From assembly GCF_900108175.1 (NCBI RefSeq), contig NZ_FNVO01000002.1:497051-561050 (forward strand): a stretch of 64,000 nt of DNA, read 5' to 3'. This DNA comes from Thermomonospora echinospora (GTDB lineage: Bacteria > Actinomycetota > Actinomycetes > Streptosporangiales > Streptosporangiaceae). Positions 27,982 through 36,921 of the stretch are shown piece after piece. The position numbers and the translations under genes are program-made. The stretch's first letter is position 1. Each line of letters starts with the position of its first letter. Under the pieces are notes generated by a model. That model saw only the letters and a program-made list of their open reading frames with translations. It did no database searches and was not told the origin of the DNA.

Positions 27982-30069
27982 TCAGTCGCGGTCGGCGACC
28001 GTGGTCTTCTGCACCTGGAGCAGGAACTCCGCGTTGGACTTGGTCTCCTTCATCTTCTCCAGCAGGAGTTCCAAAGCCTGCTGGGTCTCCAGGGCGTGCA
28101 GGACGCGGCGCAGCTGCCAGACGACCCGCAGCTCCTCGGGAGCCATCAGGATCTCCTCCTTGCGGGTGCCGGAGGCGTCCACGTCCACGGCGGGGAAGAT
28201 CCGCTTGTCGGCGAGCTGGCGGTTGAGCTTGAGCTCCATGTTGCCGGTGCCCTTGAACTCCTCGAAGATGACCTCGTCCATCCGAGATCCGGTCTCCACC
28301 AGGGCGGTGGCGAGGATGGTCAGCGAGCCGCCGTTCTCGATGTTGCGGGCGGCGCCGAAGAACCGCTTGGGCGGGTACAGCGCGGTGGAGTCGACACCAC
28401 CGGACAGGATCCGCCCGGACGCCGGGGCCGCCAGGTTGTAGGCGCGGCCCAGCCGGGTGATGGAGTCCAGCAGCACGACGACGTCGTGGCCCAGCTCCAC
28501 CAGCCGCTTGGCCCGCTCGATGGCCAGCTCGGCAACCGTGGTGTGGTCCTCGGCCGGCCGGTCGAAGGTCGAGTGGATGACCTCGCCCTTGACCGACCGC
28601 TGCATGTCGGTGACCTCTTCGGGCCGCTCGTCCACCAGCACGACCATCAGGTGGCACTCGGGGTTGTTCTTGGTGATCGCGTTGGCGATCGCCTGCAGCA
28701 CCATGGTCTTGCCCGCCTTGGGCGGCGAGACGATCAGGCCGCGCTGGCCCTTGCCGATCGGCGAGACCAGGTCGATGATCCGGGTGGTCAGCACGCCGGG
28801 GTCGGTCTCCAGGCGCAGCCGCTCCTGCGGGTACAGCGGGGTGAGCTTGGAGAACTCCACCCGGCCGCGGGCCTGCTCGGGCTCCATCCCGTTGATGGTG
28901 TCCAGGCGGACCAGCGCGTTGAACTTCTCCCGGCGCTCGCCCTCGCGCGGCTGGCGCACGGCGCCGGTGACCACGTCGCCCTTGCGCAGGCCGTTCTTGC
29001 GGACCTGGGCCAGGGAGACGTACACGTCGTTGGGGCCGGGCAGGTAGCCGGTGGTGCGCACGAACGCGTAGTTGTCGAGGATGTCCAGGATGCCGGCCAC
29101 CGGGATCAGGACGTCGTCCTCGTTGATCACCGGCTCCTCGTAGCGCTCGCCACGGCCGCCCCGGCCCCGGTTGCGCTCGCGGAAACGGCGGCCCCGGCGG
29201 CCCCGGCCGCCCTCGCCCTCGTCGTCGTGCTGGCCGCCACCGCCCTGGTTGCGGCGCTGACCGCCCTGCTCGCCGCGGTCACCGCGATCACCGCGGTCGC
29301 TGCGGTCACCGCGGTCGCTGCGGTCACCGCGGTCGCTGCGGTCACCGCGGTCGCTGCGCTCACCACGCTCGCCGCGGTCACGGCCGTTGCGGCCGCGCTG
29401 GCGGCCCTCGCGGCCGCCGCTCTCACCGTCCTCGCCGGCGGAGGCGGCCCGGTTGCGCTCACCGCGCTCACCGCGCTCACCGCGCTCACCGCGCTCACCG
29501 CGGTCGGTACGGTCGGCGCGCTCGCTCCGGTCGGCACGCTCGCCCTTGTCGGCGCTCTCGGCGCGCTCGGGCTTGTCGGCCCTGTCGAGCTTGTCAGCCT
29601 TGTCGGCCTTGTCGAGCCTGTCCTTGTCGGACTTGTCGGCCGGCCGGACGCCGTCGGCGACGGTGAGCTGCTCGCCCTCCTCGCGCTTGACGGCGCGGGT
29701 GCGGCGGGTGCGCGCGGGGCGGCTCTCGGCCGTGGCGGCGACCTCGTTGTGCTCCTCGGAGCGGGGAGCGGCCTCCTCGGCCTTGGCGGCCTTCCGCTCG
29801 GCCTTCGGCTCCGCCTTGGCGGTGCTCGGCGCGGCCGTGACGGGGCCGCCCTGCTTGGCCTCGATGGCGGCGATGAGCTGGCTCTTGCGCATGCCGGTGG
29901 TGCCGGTGATGCCGAGCTGGGACGCCAGCGCCTTGAGTTCGGGCAGCACCAGGGCCGACAGGCCGGTGCCGGAGCGCCGGCGCCGGGGCGCGGCCTGCTC
30001 CGGCCGGCTCGCCGTGTCCGCCGCTGCGGGGCTAGTAGCGTCCGTAAGGAGTTCGCTGGATTCGCTCAC
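27982..30069 (-). CDS. rho: Transcription termination factor Rho with long Arg/Asp/Gly-rich insert
   Basis: 695 residues from the GTG at 30069 (GGAAGG seven bases upstream). The N-terminal helical Rho_N domain contains LPELKALASQLGITGTTGMR. A low-complexity insert of about 200 residues follows, with repeats such as SDRGDR and GERGER. After it come the RNA-binding cold-shock domain and the hexameric ATPase with P-loop SPPKAGKTMVL. Such inserts are typical of actinobacterial Rho and add RNA affinity. The insert DNA contains 18-bp tandem repeats (29279-29372) and 9-bp repeats (29456-29501). Confidence 0.96.
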   Translation of the reverse strand: MSESSELLTDATSPAAADTASRPEQAAPRRRRSGTGLSALVLPELKALASQLGITGTTGMRKSQLIAAIEAKQGGPVTAAPSTAKAEPKAERKAAKAEEAAPRSEEHNEVAATAESRPARTRRTRAVKREEGEQLTVADGVRPADKSDKDRLDKADKADKLDRADKPERAESADKGERADRSERADRTDRGERGERGERGERGERNRAASAGEDGESGGREGRQRGRNGRDRGERGERSDRGDRSDRGDRSDRGDRSDRGDRGDRGEQGGQRRNQGGGGQHDDEGEGGRGRRGRRFRERNRGRGGRGERYEEPVINEDDVLIPVAGILDILDNYAFVRTTGYLPGPNDVYVSLAQVRKNGLRKGDVVTGAVRQPREGERREKFNALVRLDTINGMEPEQARGRVEFSKLTPLYPQERLRLETDPGVLTTRIIDLVSPIGKGQRGLIVSPPKAGKTMVLQAIANAITKNNPECHLMVVLVDERPEEVTDMQRSVKGEVIHSTFDRPAEDHTTVAELAIERAKRLVELGHDVVVLLDSITRLGRAYNLAAPASGRILSGGVDSTALYPPKRFFGAARNIENGGSLTILATALVETGSRMDEVIFEEFKGTGNMELKLNRQLADKRIFPAVDVDASGTRKEEILMAPEELRVVWQLRRVLHALETQQALELLLEKMKETKSNAEFLLQVQKTTVADRD

Positions 30070-30448
30070 TAAGGGTCCTTCCCAGGGAGCGGGTGTTGGC
30101 CCTCGTCGGCCAGGCAACCCGATGATGCGATCCGGCGGGGGCGCCAGATCGAGCTCTGCCGATCACGATGGGGTCGCCATCGGCGATGTCTGGACACAGC
30201 CAGATGATGGTCGGGACGGTTCTCGCGCCATCCCCGATTCCGCGACGCCTGAAGCTTCGCCGGGATGCCGGACAGCGGGAAGTCACGGTGTCGGGGAGCC
30301 ACATGCGCGGGGCAGGTGTGGCACGAGGGCCGACCTGACGGTGCGTGGCTGACGAGCACCCGGCCCCGAGCGGGGCATCTGGTGCGGTAATCAGCCTAAC
30401 ATCACCCGAGCACACTGCTATTCCCCAGCGTTCGATGTCATTCGCGTG
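30070..30448 (-). other. Rho leader region, no gene seen
   Basis: These 379 bases between thrB and rho hold no convincing coding frame on either strand. They are likely the rho promoter and untranslated leader. Rho genes are often autoregulated by attenuation in such leaders (family knowledge); a possible -10 box TAGGCT reads on the minus strand at 30393-30398. Confidence 0.4.
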
Positions 30449-31378
30449 TCACGGACCGGGCGGCTGAACGCATGCGCCATGGGGGTCGACGTTCAGCGAG
30501 TGTTTGTGCCATCCGGTACCCACTTCCAGGCCGATCGAATCAACCCGTGAGGCGGTTGTGAACGCCAGGACAGTCGGCCCGGCGCCGGAGATCACCGCCG
30601 GCACGCCCGCCGCCCGCAGCCGGTCGACCAGCGCCGCCGACTCCGGCATCGCCGGAGCCCGGTATCCCTGGTGCAGCCGGTCCTCGGTGGCCGCCAGCAG
30701 CACGCCCTCGTCCAGACCACCGGTCAGCGCGGCGATCAGCAGCGCCGCCCGTCCGGCGTTGGCGGCCGCGTCCTCGTGGGGCACGGTCTGCGGCAACAGC
30801 CCGCGGGCCCGTTCGGTGGCGAGCGTGCGGTCAGGGACGAACACGGTGACCCGGCGGGCCAGGTCCAGCCGTACCGTGCGCGGCCCGTCCGGCCCGCTCC
30901 AGGCGATGGTAAGCCCGCCGTACAGGCACGGCGCAACGTTGTCGGGGTGCCCCTCGATCTCGGTGGCCAGCGCCAGCGCCGCCGCGTCGTCCAGCAGGCC
31001 GCCGTGCGGATGCAGCGCCCGGGCCGCGGTGATCCCGGCGATGATCGCCGCCGAGGACGAGCCCAGCCCGCGGCTGTGCGGGATGCGGTTGACGCAGTGC
31101 AGCCGGAGGCCGGGGGGCCGGCCGAGGCCGGATCCGGCCAGCTCGTCGAGCAGTTCGAAGGTCCGGCGCAGCACCTTGACGATCAGGTGTCGTTCGCCCC
31201 GGCCGGCCACCTCGGCGCCCTCGCCGTCCACCTCGATGGACAGCCCACCCTTGGTGACCTCGACCGTGACGTCGTCGTACAGGGTGAGCGCCAGGCCCAG
31301 CGAGTCGAAGCCGGGGCCGAGATTGGCGCTGGTGGCGGGAACCCGGACCCGCGCGAGCCGGTTCCAGCCGGCGTTCAC
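30449..31378 (-). CDS. thrB: Homoserine kinase
   Basis: 309 residues from the GTG at 31378 (GGAG five bases upstream). A GTG at 31414 is an alternative that also has a ribosome site. This GHMP kinase phosphorylates homoserine on the threonine branch. The N-terminal VRVPATSANLGPGFDSLG and the ATP loop SRGLGSSSAAIIAGI are diagnostic, with a C-terminal GAGPTVLAF. It is the last gene of the lysA-hom-thrC-thrB cluster. Confidence 0.95.
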   Translation of the reverse strand: MNAGWNRLARVRVPATSANLGPGFDSLGLALTLYDDVTVEVTKGGLSIEVDGEGAEVAGRGERHLIVKVLRRTFELLDELAGSGLGRPPGLRLHCVNRIPHSRGLGSSSAAIIAGITAARALHPHGGLLDDAAALALATEIEGHPDNVAPCLYGGLTIAWSGPDGPRTVRLDLARRVTVFVPDRTLATERARGLLPQTVPHEDAAANAGRAALLIAALTGGLDEGVLLAATEDRLHQGYRAPAMPESAALVDRLRAAGVPAVISGAGPTVLAFTTASRVDSIGLEVGTGWHKHSLNVDPHGACVQPPGP

Positions 31379-31491
31379 ACGCGCTCCCCGCTCACCGTCG
31401 GCGCTTGGTGGCACATACGTTCCTCGTTCCTCGTTCCGCGCGCCCGATCACCGGCTCCCGGCGCGCCGCGGGCGCACGCTCTCCGGGTCGC

Positions 31492-32550
31492 TCACGCCAG
31501 GCCGAGCGCGGACGCGGCGGCGTGCGCGTCGACCTTGACGGTCGTGGGGGCGGGTGCCCCGGAGATCGCCCAGTCGGGGTCCTTGAGACCGTTTCCAGTC
31601 ACCGTGCAGACCACCCGCTGCCCGGCCTCCAGCAGCCCCTCCTCGCGGGCCTGCAGCACCCCGGCGACGCTGGCGGCGGAGGCGGGCTCGACGAACACGC
31701 CCTCCTCGCGGGCCAGCAGCCGGTAGGCGGCCAGGATCTGCCGGTCGGTGACCGACTCGATCGCGCCGCCGGACCGGTCGCGGGCGGCCACGGCCAGGTC
31801 CCAGGACGCCGGGTTGCCGATGCGGATCGCGGTGGCGATCGTCTGCGGCTTGGCGACCGGCTCGCCCCGCACGAACGGGGCCGCGCCGCTGGCCTGGAAG
31901 CCCAACATGCGCGGGGCCCTGGTGGCCACGCCGTCGGCGGCGTACTCGCTGTACCCCATCCAGTAGGCGGAGATGTTGCCGGCGTTGCCGACGGGCAGGC
32001 AGTGCACGTCCGGGGCATCGCCGAGGGCGTCCACGATCTCGAACGCGGCGGTCTTCTGCCCCTGGAGGCGGTACTTGTTGACCGAGTTGACCAGGGCGAC
32101 CGGGTAGTCGACGGCCAGCTTACGGGCCAGCTCCAGGCAGTCGTCGAAGTTGCCGTCCACCTGCAGCAGCCGGGCCCCGTGCACCAGCGCCTGCGCCAGC
32201 TTGCCCATCGCGATCTTGCCCTGCGGCACCAGCACCGCGCAGGTCATGCCGGCCCGGACCGCGTAGGCGGCGGCCGACGCCGAGGTGTTGCCGGTGGACG
32301 CGCAGATCACCGCCTTGGCGCCCTCCTCGGCGGCCTTGCTGATCGCCATGGTCATGCCGCGGTCCTTGAACGACCCGGTGGGGTTGGCGCCCTCCACCTT
32401 CAGGTAGACCTCACAGCCCGTCAGCTGGGAGATCCGTGACGCGGGCAGCAACGGGGTGCCGCCTTCGAGCAGGGTGACGACGGGCGTCGCGTCGGTCACC
32501 GGGAGCCGGTCGCGGTACTCGGTGATGAGGCCGCGCCAAGCCCTGTTCAT
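31492..32550 (-). CDS. thrC: Threonine synthase
   Basis: 352 residues, PLP-dependent. It converts O-phosphohomoserine to threonine. The PLP lysine is in [14 protein letters not shown], and the phosphate-binding loop is near [14 protein letters not shown]. The short-form length is typical of actinobacteria. It lies between hom and thrB. Confidence 0.96.
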   Translation of the reverse strand: MNRAWRGLITEYRDRLPVTDATPVVTLLEGGTPLLPASRISQLTGCEVYLKVEGANPTGSFKDRGMTMAISKAAEEGAKAVICASTGNTSASAAAYAVRAGMTCAVLVPQGKIAMGKLAQALVHGARLLQVDGNFDDCLELARKLAVDYPVALVNSVNKYRLQGQKTAAFEIVDALGDAPDVHCLPVGNAGNISAYWMGYSEYAADGVATRAPRMLGFQASGAAPFVRGEPVAKPQTIATAIRIGNPASWDLAVAARDRSGGAIESVTDRQILAAYRLLAREEGVFVEPASAASVAGVLQAREEGLLEAGQRVVCTVTGNGLKDPDWAISGAPAPTTVKVDAHAAASALGLA

Positions 32551-32623
32551 GAGATCTCCCCATAGGTGTTGACCTGCTGTGTCGTGCCGCAGTGTAGAGC
32601 CGAACCGGATGTGCCGGGACGGG

Positions 32624-33934
32624 TCAGGGCGCCTCGTCGGCCTCGACCCGCATCACGCTGGCGACCTCCCGGACGATGTCCATGCGCTGCAGCCCCTCCA
32701 CGGTGGCGGCCAGCGCCGCGTCCGGTGCCCGGTGCGTGACCACGACCAGTTTCGCGTCGTTGCCGTACCCCTCCTGCCGGACCGCCTGGATCGACACGTC
32801 GTGCCGCGCGAACAGCTCGGCGACCTGGGCCAGGACGCCGGAACGGTCGGCCACGTCCAGCTGGACGTAGTAGCGCGTGACGGTCTCGCCCATCGGCAGC
32901 ACGGGCAGCTCGGCGTAGGTCACCTCGACTGGCCCCCGCGTCCCGCCGACCCGGTTGCGGGCCACCGCCACCAGGTCGCCGAGCACGGCGGAGGCGGTCG
33001 GCGCCCCGCCGGCGCCGGCCCCGTAGAACATCAGCGACCCGGCCGACTGGGCCTCCACGAACACGGCGTTGTAGGCCTCGCGGACGCTGGCCAGCGGGTG
33101 CGAGCGCGGGATCATCGCCGGGTAGACGCGCACCGAGACCCCGCGCCCGCCGTTGCTGCCGTCCGGGTCGGGCACGCGCTCGCAGATCGCCAGCAGCTTG
33201 ACCACGCTGTTCATCGCCTTGGCCCCGGCCACGTCGGCGGCGGTGACCTCGGTGATGCCCTCCCGGTGCACGTCGGCGGCGCTCACCGGGGTGTGGAACG
33301 CCAGCTGGGCCAGGATCGCCGCCTTGGCCGCCGCGTCGAAGCCCTCCACGTCGGCGGTGGGGTCGGCCTCCGCGTAGCCGAGGCTCTGCGCCTCCTCCAG
33401 CGCGTCGGTGAAGGAGGCGCCGAAGGTGTCCATCTGGTCGAGGATGTAGTTGGTGGTGCCGTTGACGATCCCGATCACCCGCTTGACATGGTCGCCGACC
33501 AGCGACTCGCGCAGCGGGCGCAGCAGCGGGATCGCCCCGGCCACCGCAGCCTCGTAGTACAGGTCGGCGCCGTACTCGCGGGCCGCCCCGAAGACGGTCT
33601 CCCCGTCCTCGGCCAGCAGCGCCTTGTTGGCGGTGACCACCGACTTGCCCGCCTTCATGGCCGCCAGCAGCAGCGAGCGGGCCGGCTCGATGCCGCCGAT
33701 CACCTCGACCACGATGTCCACGTCGTCGCGGGTGACCAGGCTCATGGCGTCGGTCGTCAGCAGCCCGGGGTCCACGTGCTCGCGCGCCCGCTCCGGCCGC
33801 CGCACGGCGACGCCGGCCAGCTCCAGCGGAGCGCCGACCCGCGCCGTGAGGTCGGCGGCCTGCTCGCGCAGCAGCCTGACCACCTCGGAACCGACGGTCC
33901 CGCAGCCCAGCAGGGCCACCCGCAGGGGTTTCAC
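32624..33934 (-). CDS. hom: Homoserine dehydrogenase
   Basis: 436 residues. The N-terminal Rossmann motif is [16 protein letters not shown], the catalytic domain carries [14 protein letters not shown] and [14 protein letters not shown], and a C-terminal ACT domain (about 355-430) is the expected site of threonine feedback. It reduces aspartate semialdehyde to homoserine. Only three bases separate it from lysA. Confidence 0.96.
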   Translation of the reverse strand: MKPLRVALLGCGTVGSEVVRLLREQAADLTARVGAPLELAGVAVRRPERAREHVDPGLLTTDAMSLVTRDDVDIVVEVIGGIEPARSLLLAAMKAGKSVVTANKALLAEDGETVFGAAREYGADLYYEAAVAGAIPLLRPLRESLVGDHVKRVIGIVNGTTNYILDQMDTFGASFTDALEEAQSLGYAEADPTADVEGFDAAAKAAILAQLAFHTPVSAADVHREGITEVTAADVAGAKAMNSVVKLLAICERVPDPDGSNGGRGVSVRVYPAMIPRSHPLASVREAYNAVFVEAQSAGSLMFYGAGAGGAPTASAVLGDLVAVARNRVGGTRGPVEVTYAELPVLPMGETVTRYYVQLDVADRSGVLAQVAELFARHDVSIQAVRQEGYGNDAKLVVVTHRAPDAALAATVEGLQRMDIVREVASVMRVEADEAP

Positions 33935-33937
33935 CCT

Positions 33938-35323
33938 CTATACCTCCGCATCCAGCCGGAGCAGGTCTTCCTCGGTCTCCCGCCGGACCAGGACCCGCGC
34001 CTCGCCGTCCCGCACCGCCACCACCGCGGGGCGCGGGACGAAGTTGTAGTTACTGGCCATCGATCGACAGTACGCACCGGTGGCCGCCACCGCCACGATG
34101 TCACCGGCCGTCACGTCCCGCGGCAGCCACAGGTCGCGCACGACGATGTCACCGCTCTCACAGTGCTTGCCGACCAGCCTGCTGAGCATGGGCTCGGCCG
34201 CCGACGATCGGCTGGCCAGCACGCAGCTGTACTCGGCGCCGTACAACGCGGTGCGCAGGTTGTCGCTCATCCCGCCGTCCACCGAGACGTACGTGCGCAG
34301 GCCCTCGACGTCCTTGACGGTGCCGACCTCGTACAGGGTAACCCCGCCCGGCCCGACGATCGCCCGGCCCGGCTCCACCGTGATCCGTGGCATGGCCAGC
34401 CCGTAGGCCCGGCACTCGCGGGCCACGATGGCGCGCAGCGAGTCGGCGATCGCCTTCGGGTCGTGCGGCTCGTCCCCCGGCAGGTAGGCGATGCCGTAGC
34501 CGCCGCCCAGGTCCAGCTCGGGCAGTTCCAGGCTGTGCTCGTCGCGGATGGCCACCAGCAGCTCGGCCAGCCGGTGCGCGGCCACCTCGAAGCCGTCGGT
34601 GTCGAAGATCTGCGACCCGATGTGCGAGTGCAGCCCCACCAGCTCCAGCTGCCCCAGCTCCAGCACCCGCCGCACGGCCTCCAGCGCCGCGCCGCTGGTC
34701 CGGGAGAAGCCGAACTTCTGGTCGTCGTGCGCGGTGGCGATGAACTCGTGGGTGTGCGCCTCCACGCCGGTGGTCACCCGGATCATGACCCGGGGCCGCA
34801 CGCCCCTCTCCTGCGCCAGGTAGCCCAGCCGGGCGATCTCCTCGAAGGAGTCGACCACGACCCGGCCCACGCCGACCTCCAGGCCCCTGGCGAGCTCGGC
34901 CATCGACTTGTTGCTGCCGTGCATCGTGATCTTCTCCGGGGGGAACCCCGCGGCCAGCGCGACCGCCAGCTCCCCGCCGGAGCACACGTCCAGGCCCAGG
35001 CCCTCCTCGTCCAGCCACCTGGCCAGCGCGGTGCACAGGAACGCCTTGCCCGCGTAGTGGACCTCACCGTCGTGGAACGCCGCCGCGTACTCCCTGGCGC
35101 GCTGACGCACGTCCTCCTCGTCGTACACGAACAGCGGCGTGCCGAACCGGGCCGCCAGGTCGCGCACGTCCAGCCCGCCGATCGTCAGCGCGCCGTCCTC
35201 GCGGTGCGCCGACCGGGGCCAGACGTGGGGGTCCAGATGGTTCGGATCCGCCGGCGGCGGCAGCGGGTGGTCCTCCGGCAGTACGTCCGCGTACCGCGAC
35301 CCCGCCGGGTGCACCCGGCTCAT
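33938..35323 (-). CDS. lysA: Diaminopimelate decarboxylase
   Basis: 461 residues from the ATG at 35323, matching the usual M-S-x-x-x-HPAG start. This fold-III PLP enzyme makes lysine from meso-diaminopimelate. The PLP lysine is in [13 protein letters not shown], with HSHIGSQI, the glycine-rich [10 protein letters not shown] and the substrate-binding EPGRAIVG. It precedes hom by three bases, so lysine and threonine synthesis are co-expressed. Confidence 0.96.
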   Translation of the reverse strand: MSRVHPAGSRYADVLPEDHPLPPPADPNHLDPHVWPRSAHREDGALTIGGLDVRDLAARFGTPLFVYDEEDVRQRAREYAAAFHDGEVHYAGKAFLCTALARWLDEEGLGLDVCSGGELAVALAAGFPPEKITMHGSNKSMAELARGLEVGVGRVVVDSFEEIARLGYLAQERGVRPRVMIRVTTGVEAHTHEFIATAHDDQKFGFSRTSGAALEAVRRVLELGQLELVGLHSHIGSQIFDTDGFEVAAHRLAELLVAIRDEHSLELPELDLGGGYGIAYLPGDEPHDPKAIADSLRAIVARECRAYGLAMPRITVEPGRAIVGPGGVTLYEVGTVKDVEGLRTYVSVDGGMSDNLRTALYGAEYSCVLASRSSAAEPMLSRLVGKHCESGDIVVRDLWLPRDVTAGDIVAVAATGAYCRSMASNYNFVPRPAVVAVRDGEARVLVRRETEEDLLRLDAEV

Positions 35324-35345
35324 CCGCCCGCTCCGTGTCGAATGC

Positions 35346-36101
35346 TCATATGCGCTCTCTAGGACTCTCACCGATCATGTTCAGGGCGTTGGTCAAGGCG
35401 ATGCGCACCGCCTCCGCCAGCGTGCGGCGGGCGGCGTGCACCGCCCCGGGTTTCTCGTCGCCGGCGGGCAGCGCCGAGCACTGCTCGAACACCCGGTGGT
35501 AGGCGTCGGCGACGCGCTCCAGATGGCGTTCCAGCGGCACCGCGTCCCGCTCCCGCACCGCCTGTTCCACCCTGCTGGGCAGCTCCGCCAGCAGGGCCAG
35601 CAACACGCCCTCCCGCGGCTCTTGGAGGAACCGTGGATCGCCCAGGGGGATTCCCAGATCCTCGGCCCGCCGCTGGACCGCCGCCGCCCTGGCGTAGGCG
35701 TAACGCACCGAGAATCCCGGGTTGTCGAAGGTCCGGGGGCGGTCGGGCCAGCCCCCTTCCAGAACCGTCCCCTCGACCCGCCCGTAGGAGGCTCCGGCGG
35801 CGATGACGCCTGCGGCCAGCGCCCCCGGCTCCTCGACGGTGATGGTCAGGAACCCCGGCCCGGTGACCCGGACGTCCCGCAGCCCCGGCCGTCCCACCAG
35901 CCGCCCGGCGATCGTCTTCGCCACCTCGGCGGCCGGGCGCCGTTCCCGCGCCGCCAGCCGCAGCGCCACCGGCGTGCCGTACTCCCCGACGCCGAAGCCG
36001 CTCAGGGGGGCCTCGGCGGGCACCGGGGCGGCGAGCTCACCGGCGTCCACGGCGTCCCGCACCGCGGCCACGACGGCACCGCTCACATCGGCTGGAGTCA
36101 C
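35346..36101 (-). CDS. nrtL: ArgS-related anticodon-binding protein without catalytic domain
   Basis: 251 residues. The N-terminal part (about 15-110) resembles the additional N-domain of arginyl-tRNA synthetase ([16 protein letters not shown] compares with ISGPGFINLTLAD of the true ArgRS at 55.2 kb). The rest is a DALR anticodon-binding helical bundle ([18 protein letters not shown] ... [19 protein letters not shown]). The whole Rossmann catalytic core with HIGH and KMSKS motifs is absent. The position before lysA is where argS stands in mycobacteria. The name NrtL for ArgS-related proteins at this locus is from memory. It probably binds tRNA-Arg or has a regulatory role (inference). Confidence 0.85.
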   Translation of the reverse strand: MTPADVSGAVVAAVRDAVDAGELAAPVPAEAPLSGFGVGEYGTPVALRLAARERRPAAEVAKTIAGRLVGRPGLRDVRVTGPGFLTITVEEPGALAAGVIAAGASYGRVEGTVLEGGWPDRPRTFDNPGFSVRYAYARAAAVQRRAEDLGIPLGDPRFLQEPREGVLLALLAELPSRVEQAVRERDAVPLERHLERVADAYHRVFEQCSALPAGDEKPGAVHAARRTLAEAVRIALTNALNMIGESPRERI

Positions 36102-36122
36102 CTACGTGAGACTAGCCGACCA

Positions 36123-36539
36123 CTATGTGGACAATCGCCCGGATTCCACGAGCTCCCGCACGGTCCGGATCAGCTCGTCGGGGTCGAACGGCTTGGTGAT
36201 GTAGGCGTCCACCCCGATGTCGTGGCCTCGGCGGATGTCGTGGTCCTGGGCCCGCGCGGTGATCATCACCACCCGGATCCCCCGGGTCGCTACATCCTCC
36301 CGCAGCCGGACCGCGGTCACCCACCCGTCCAGCCGCGGCATCATCACATCCAGCGTGATCACGTCCGGCGCCACCTCGGCCACCTTGTCCAGGCAGTCCT
36401 GCCCGTCCACGGCGGTGGCCACCTCGAACCCCTCCAGTTGCAGGTTCACGGCGATGAGCTGCCTGATCACCTCATCGTCGTCCACCACCAGCACCCGGCC
36501 CAGCGGCCGCCCCCCGGCCCGCCCCTCCACCTCGCTCAC
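36123..36539 (-). CDS. Single-domain response regulator (CheY-like)
   Basis: 138 residues from the GTG at 36539; an in-frame start at 36584 would give 153. It consists only of a receiver domain: acidic pair in VLVVDDDEV, phospho-acceptor in ITLDVMMPRLDG, conserved T/K residues in MITARA and ITKPFD. No DNA-binding output domain is attached and no kinase is adjacent. It lies 21 bases upstream of nrtL and may lead that operon. Confidence 0.88.
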   Translation of the reverse strand: MSEVEGRAGGRPLGRVLVVDDDEVIRQLIAVNLQLEGFEVATAVDGQDCLDKVAEVAPDVITLDVMMPRLDGWVTAVRLREDVATRGIRVVMITARAQDHDIRRGHDIGVDAYITKPFDPDELIRTVRELVESGRLST

Positions 36540-36656
36540 GGCCGCGAGGCTAGTCCACTCCCCGTCCGGGCGCACCAGGATCAATCAGGTGCGCTTCACC
36601 CCGCCAACCCTGGTAGCCTTTTCCCGCACCCGGCGAACACCGCCGGTGCACGTGCC

Positions 36657-36728
36657 GCCCCCTTAGCTCAGGGGATAGAGCAACGGCCTCCGGAGCCGTG
36701 TGCGCAGGTTCGAATCCTGCAGGGGGCA
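36657..36728 (+). tRNA. tRNA-Arg (anticodon CCG), integration site of the AICE
   Basis: 72 bases fold as a complete cloverleaf: acceptor GCCCCCT/AGGGGGC, D stem GCTC/GAGC, anticodon stem ACGGC/GCCGT with loop CTCCGGA (anticodon CCG), a four-base variable loop, T stem GCAGG/CCTGC with TTCGAAT loop, and discriminator A. CCA is not encoded. The 3' 42 bases lie within the attachment repeat, so the element restores an intact tRNA when integrated. TAGCCT at 36614-36619 is a possible -10 box. Confidence 0.95.
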
Positions 36729-36731
36729 CCC
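36687..36731 (+). repeat. Left attachment site of the AICE (attL), 45-bp direct repeat
   Basis: The 45 bases from the tRNA anticodon loop (CCTCCGGAG...) to CACCC are repeated exactly at 50452-50496. The two copies bound 13.8 kb that contain integrase, excisionase, replication and transfer genes. The left copy is the one inside the intact tRNA gene, and the integrase lies next to it. Confidence 0.95.
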
Positions 36732-36746
36732 GAGATGATCAGCCCG

Positions 36747-36785
36747 AACCCCGGTTGACCTGCTGAGACAGTGGTCACCGGGGTT
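36747..36785 (+). terminator. Element-borne terminator for the tRNA
   Basis: AACCCCGG...TGACC pairs with GGTCA...CCGGGGTT with one bulged base; it is followed by a T-containing run. The same stem (AACCCCGGT/ACCGGGGTT) lies after attR at 50512-50550. The element therefore brings a replacement terminator as well as a replacement tRNA 3' end. Confidence 0.75.
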
Positions 36786-36890
36786 TCGTGTGTGTGCAGC
36801 CATGCGCCACCGGATGCCATGATCTGTCATGGTTCCCGGAATATTTCCGGAACGGGATCCAGGGCATCGACCCAGGTCAGCCCAACGACA

Positions 36891-36917
36891 AGAGCCCCGG
36901 CACGGAACCGGGGCTCT
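36891..36917 (-). terminator. Terminator of the integrase transcript
   Basis: A perfect 10-bp stem (AGAGCCCCGG with CCGGGGCTCT) around a 7-base loop lies four bases after the integrase stop, read on the minus strand. Confidence 0.85.
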
Positions 36918-36921
36918 CAGG

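Noticed and set aside
27796-30072. 758-residue plus-strand frame opposite rho
   Set aside because: Antisense shadow of Rho; its Ala/Val/Thr runs mirror the Rho repeats.
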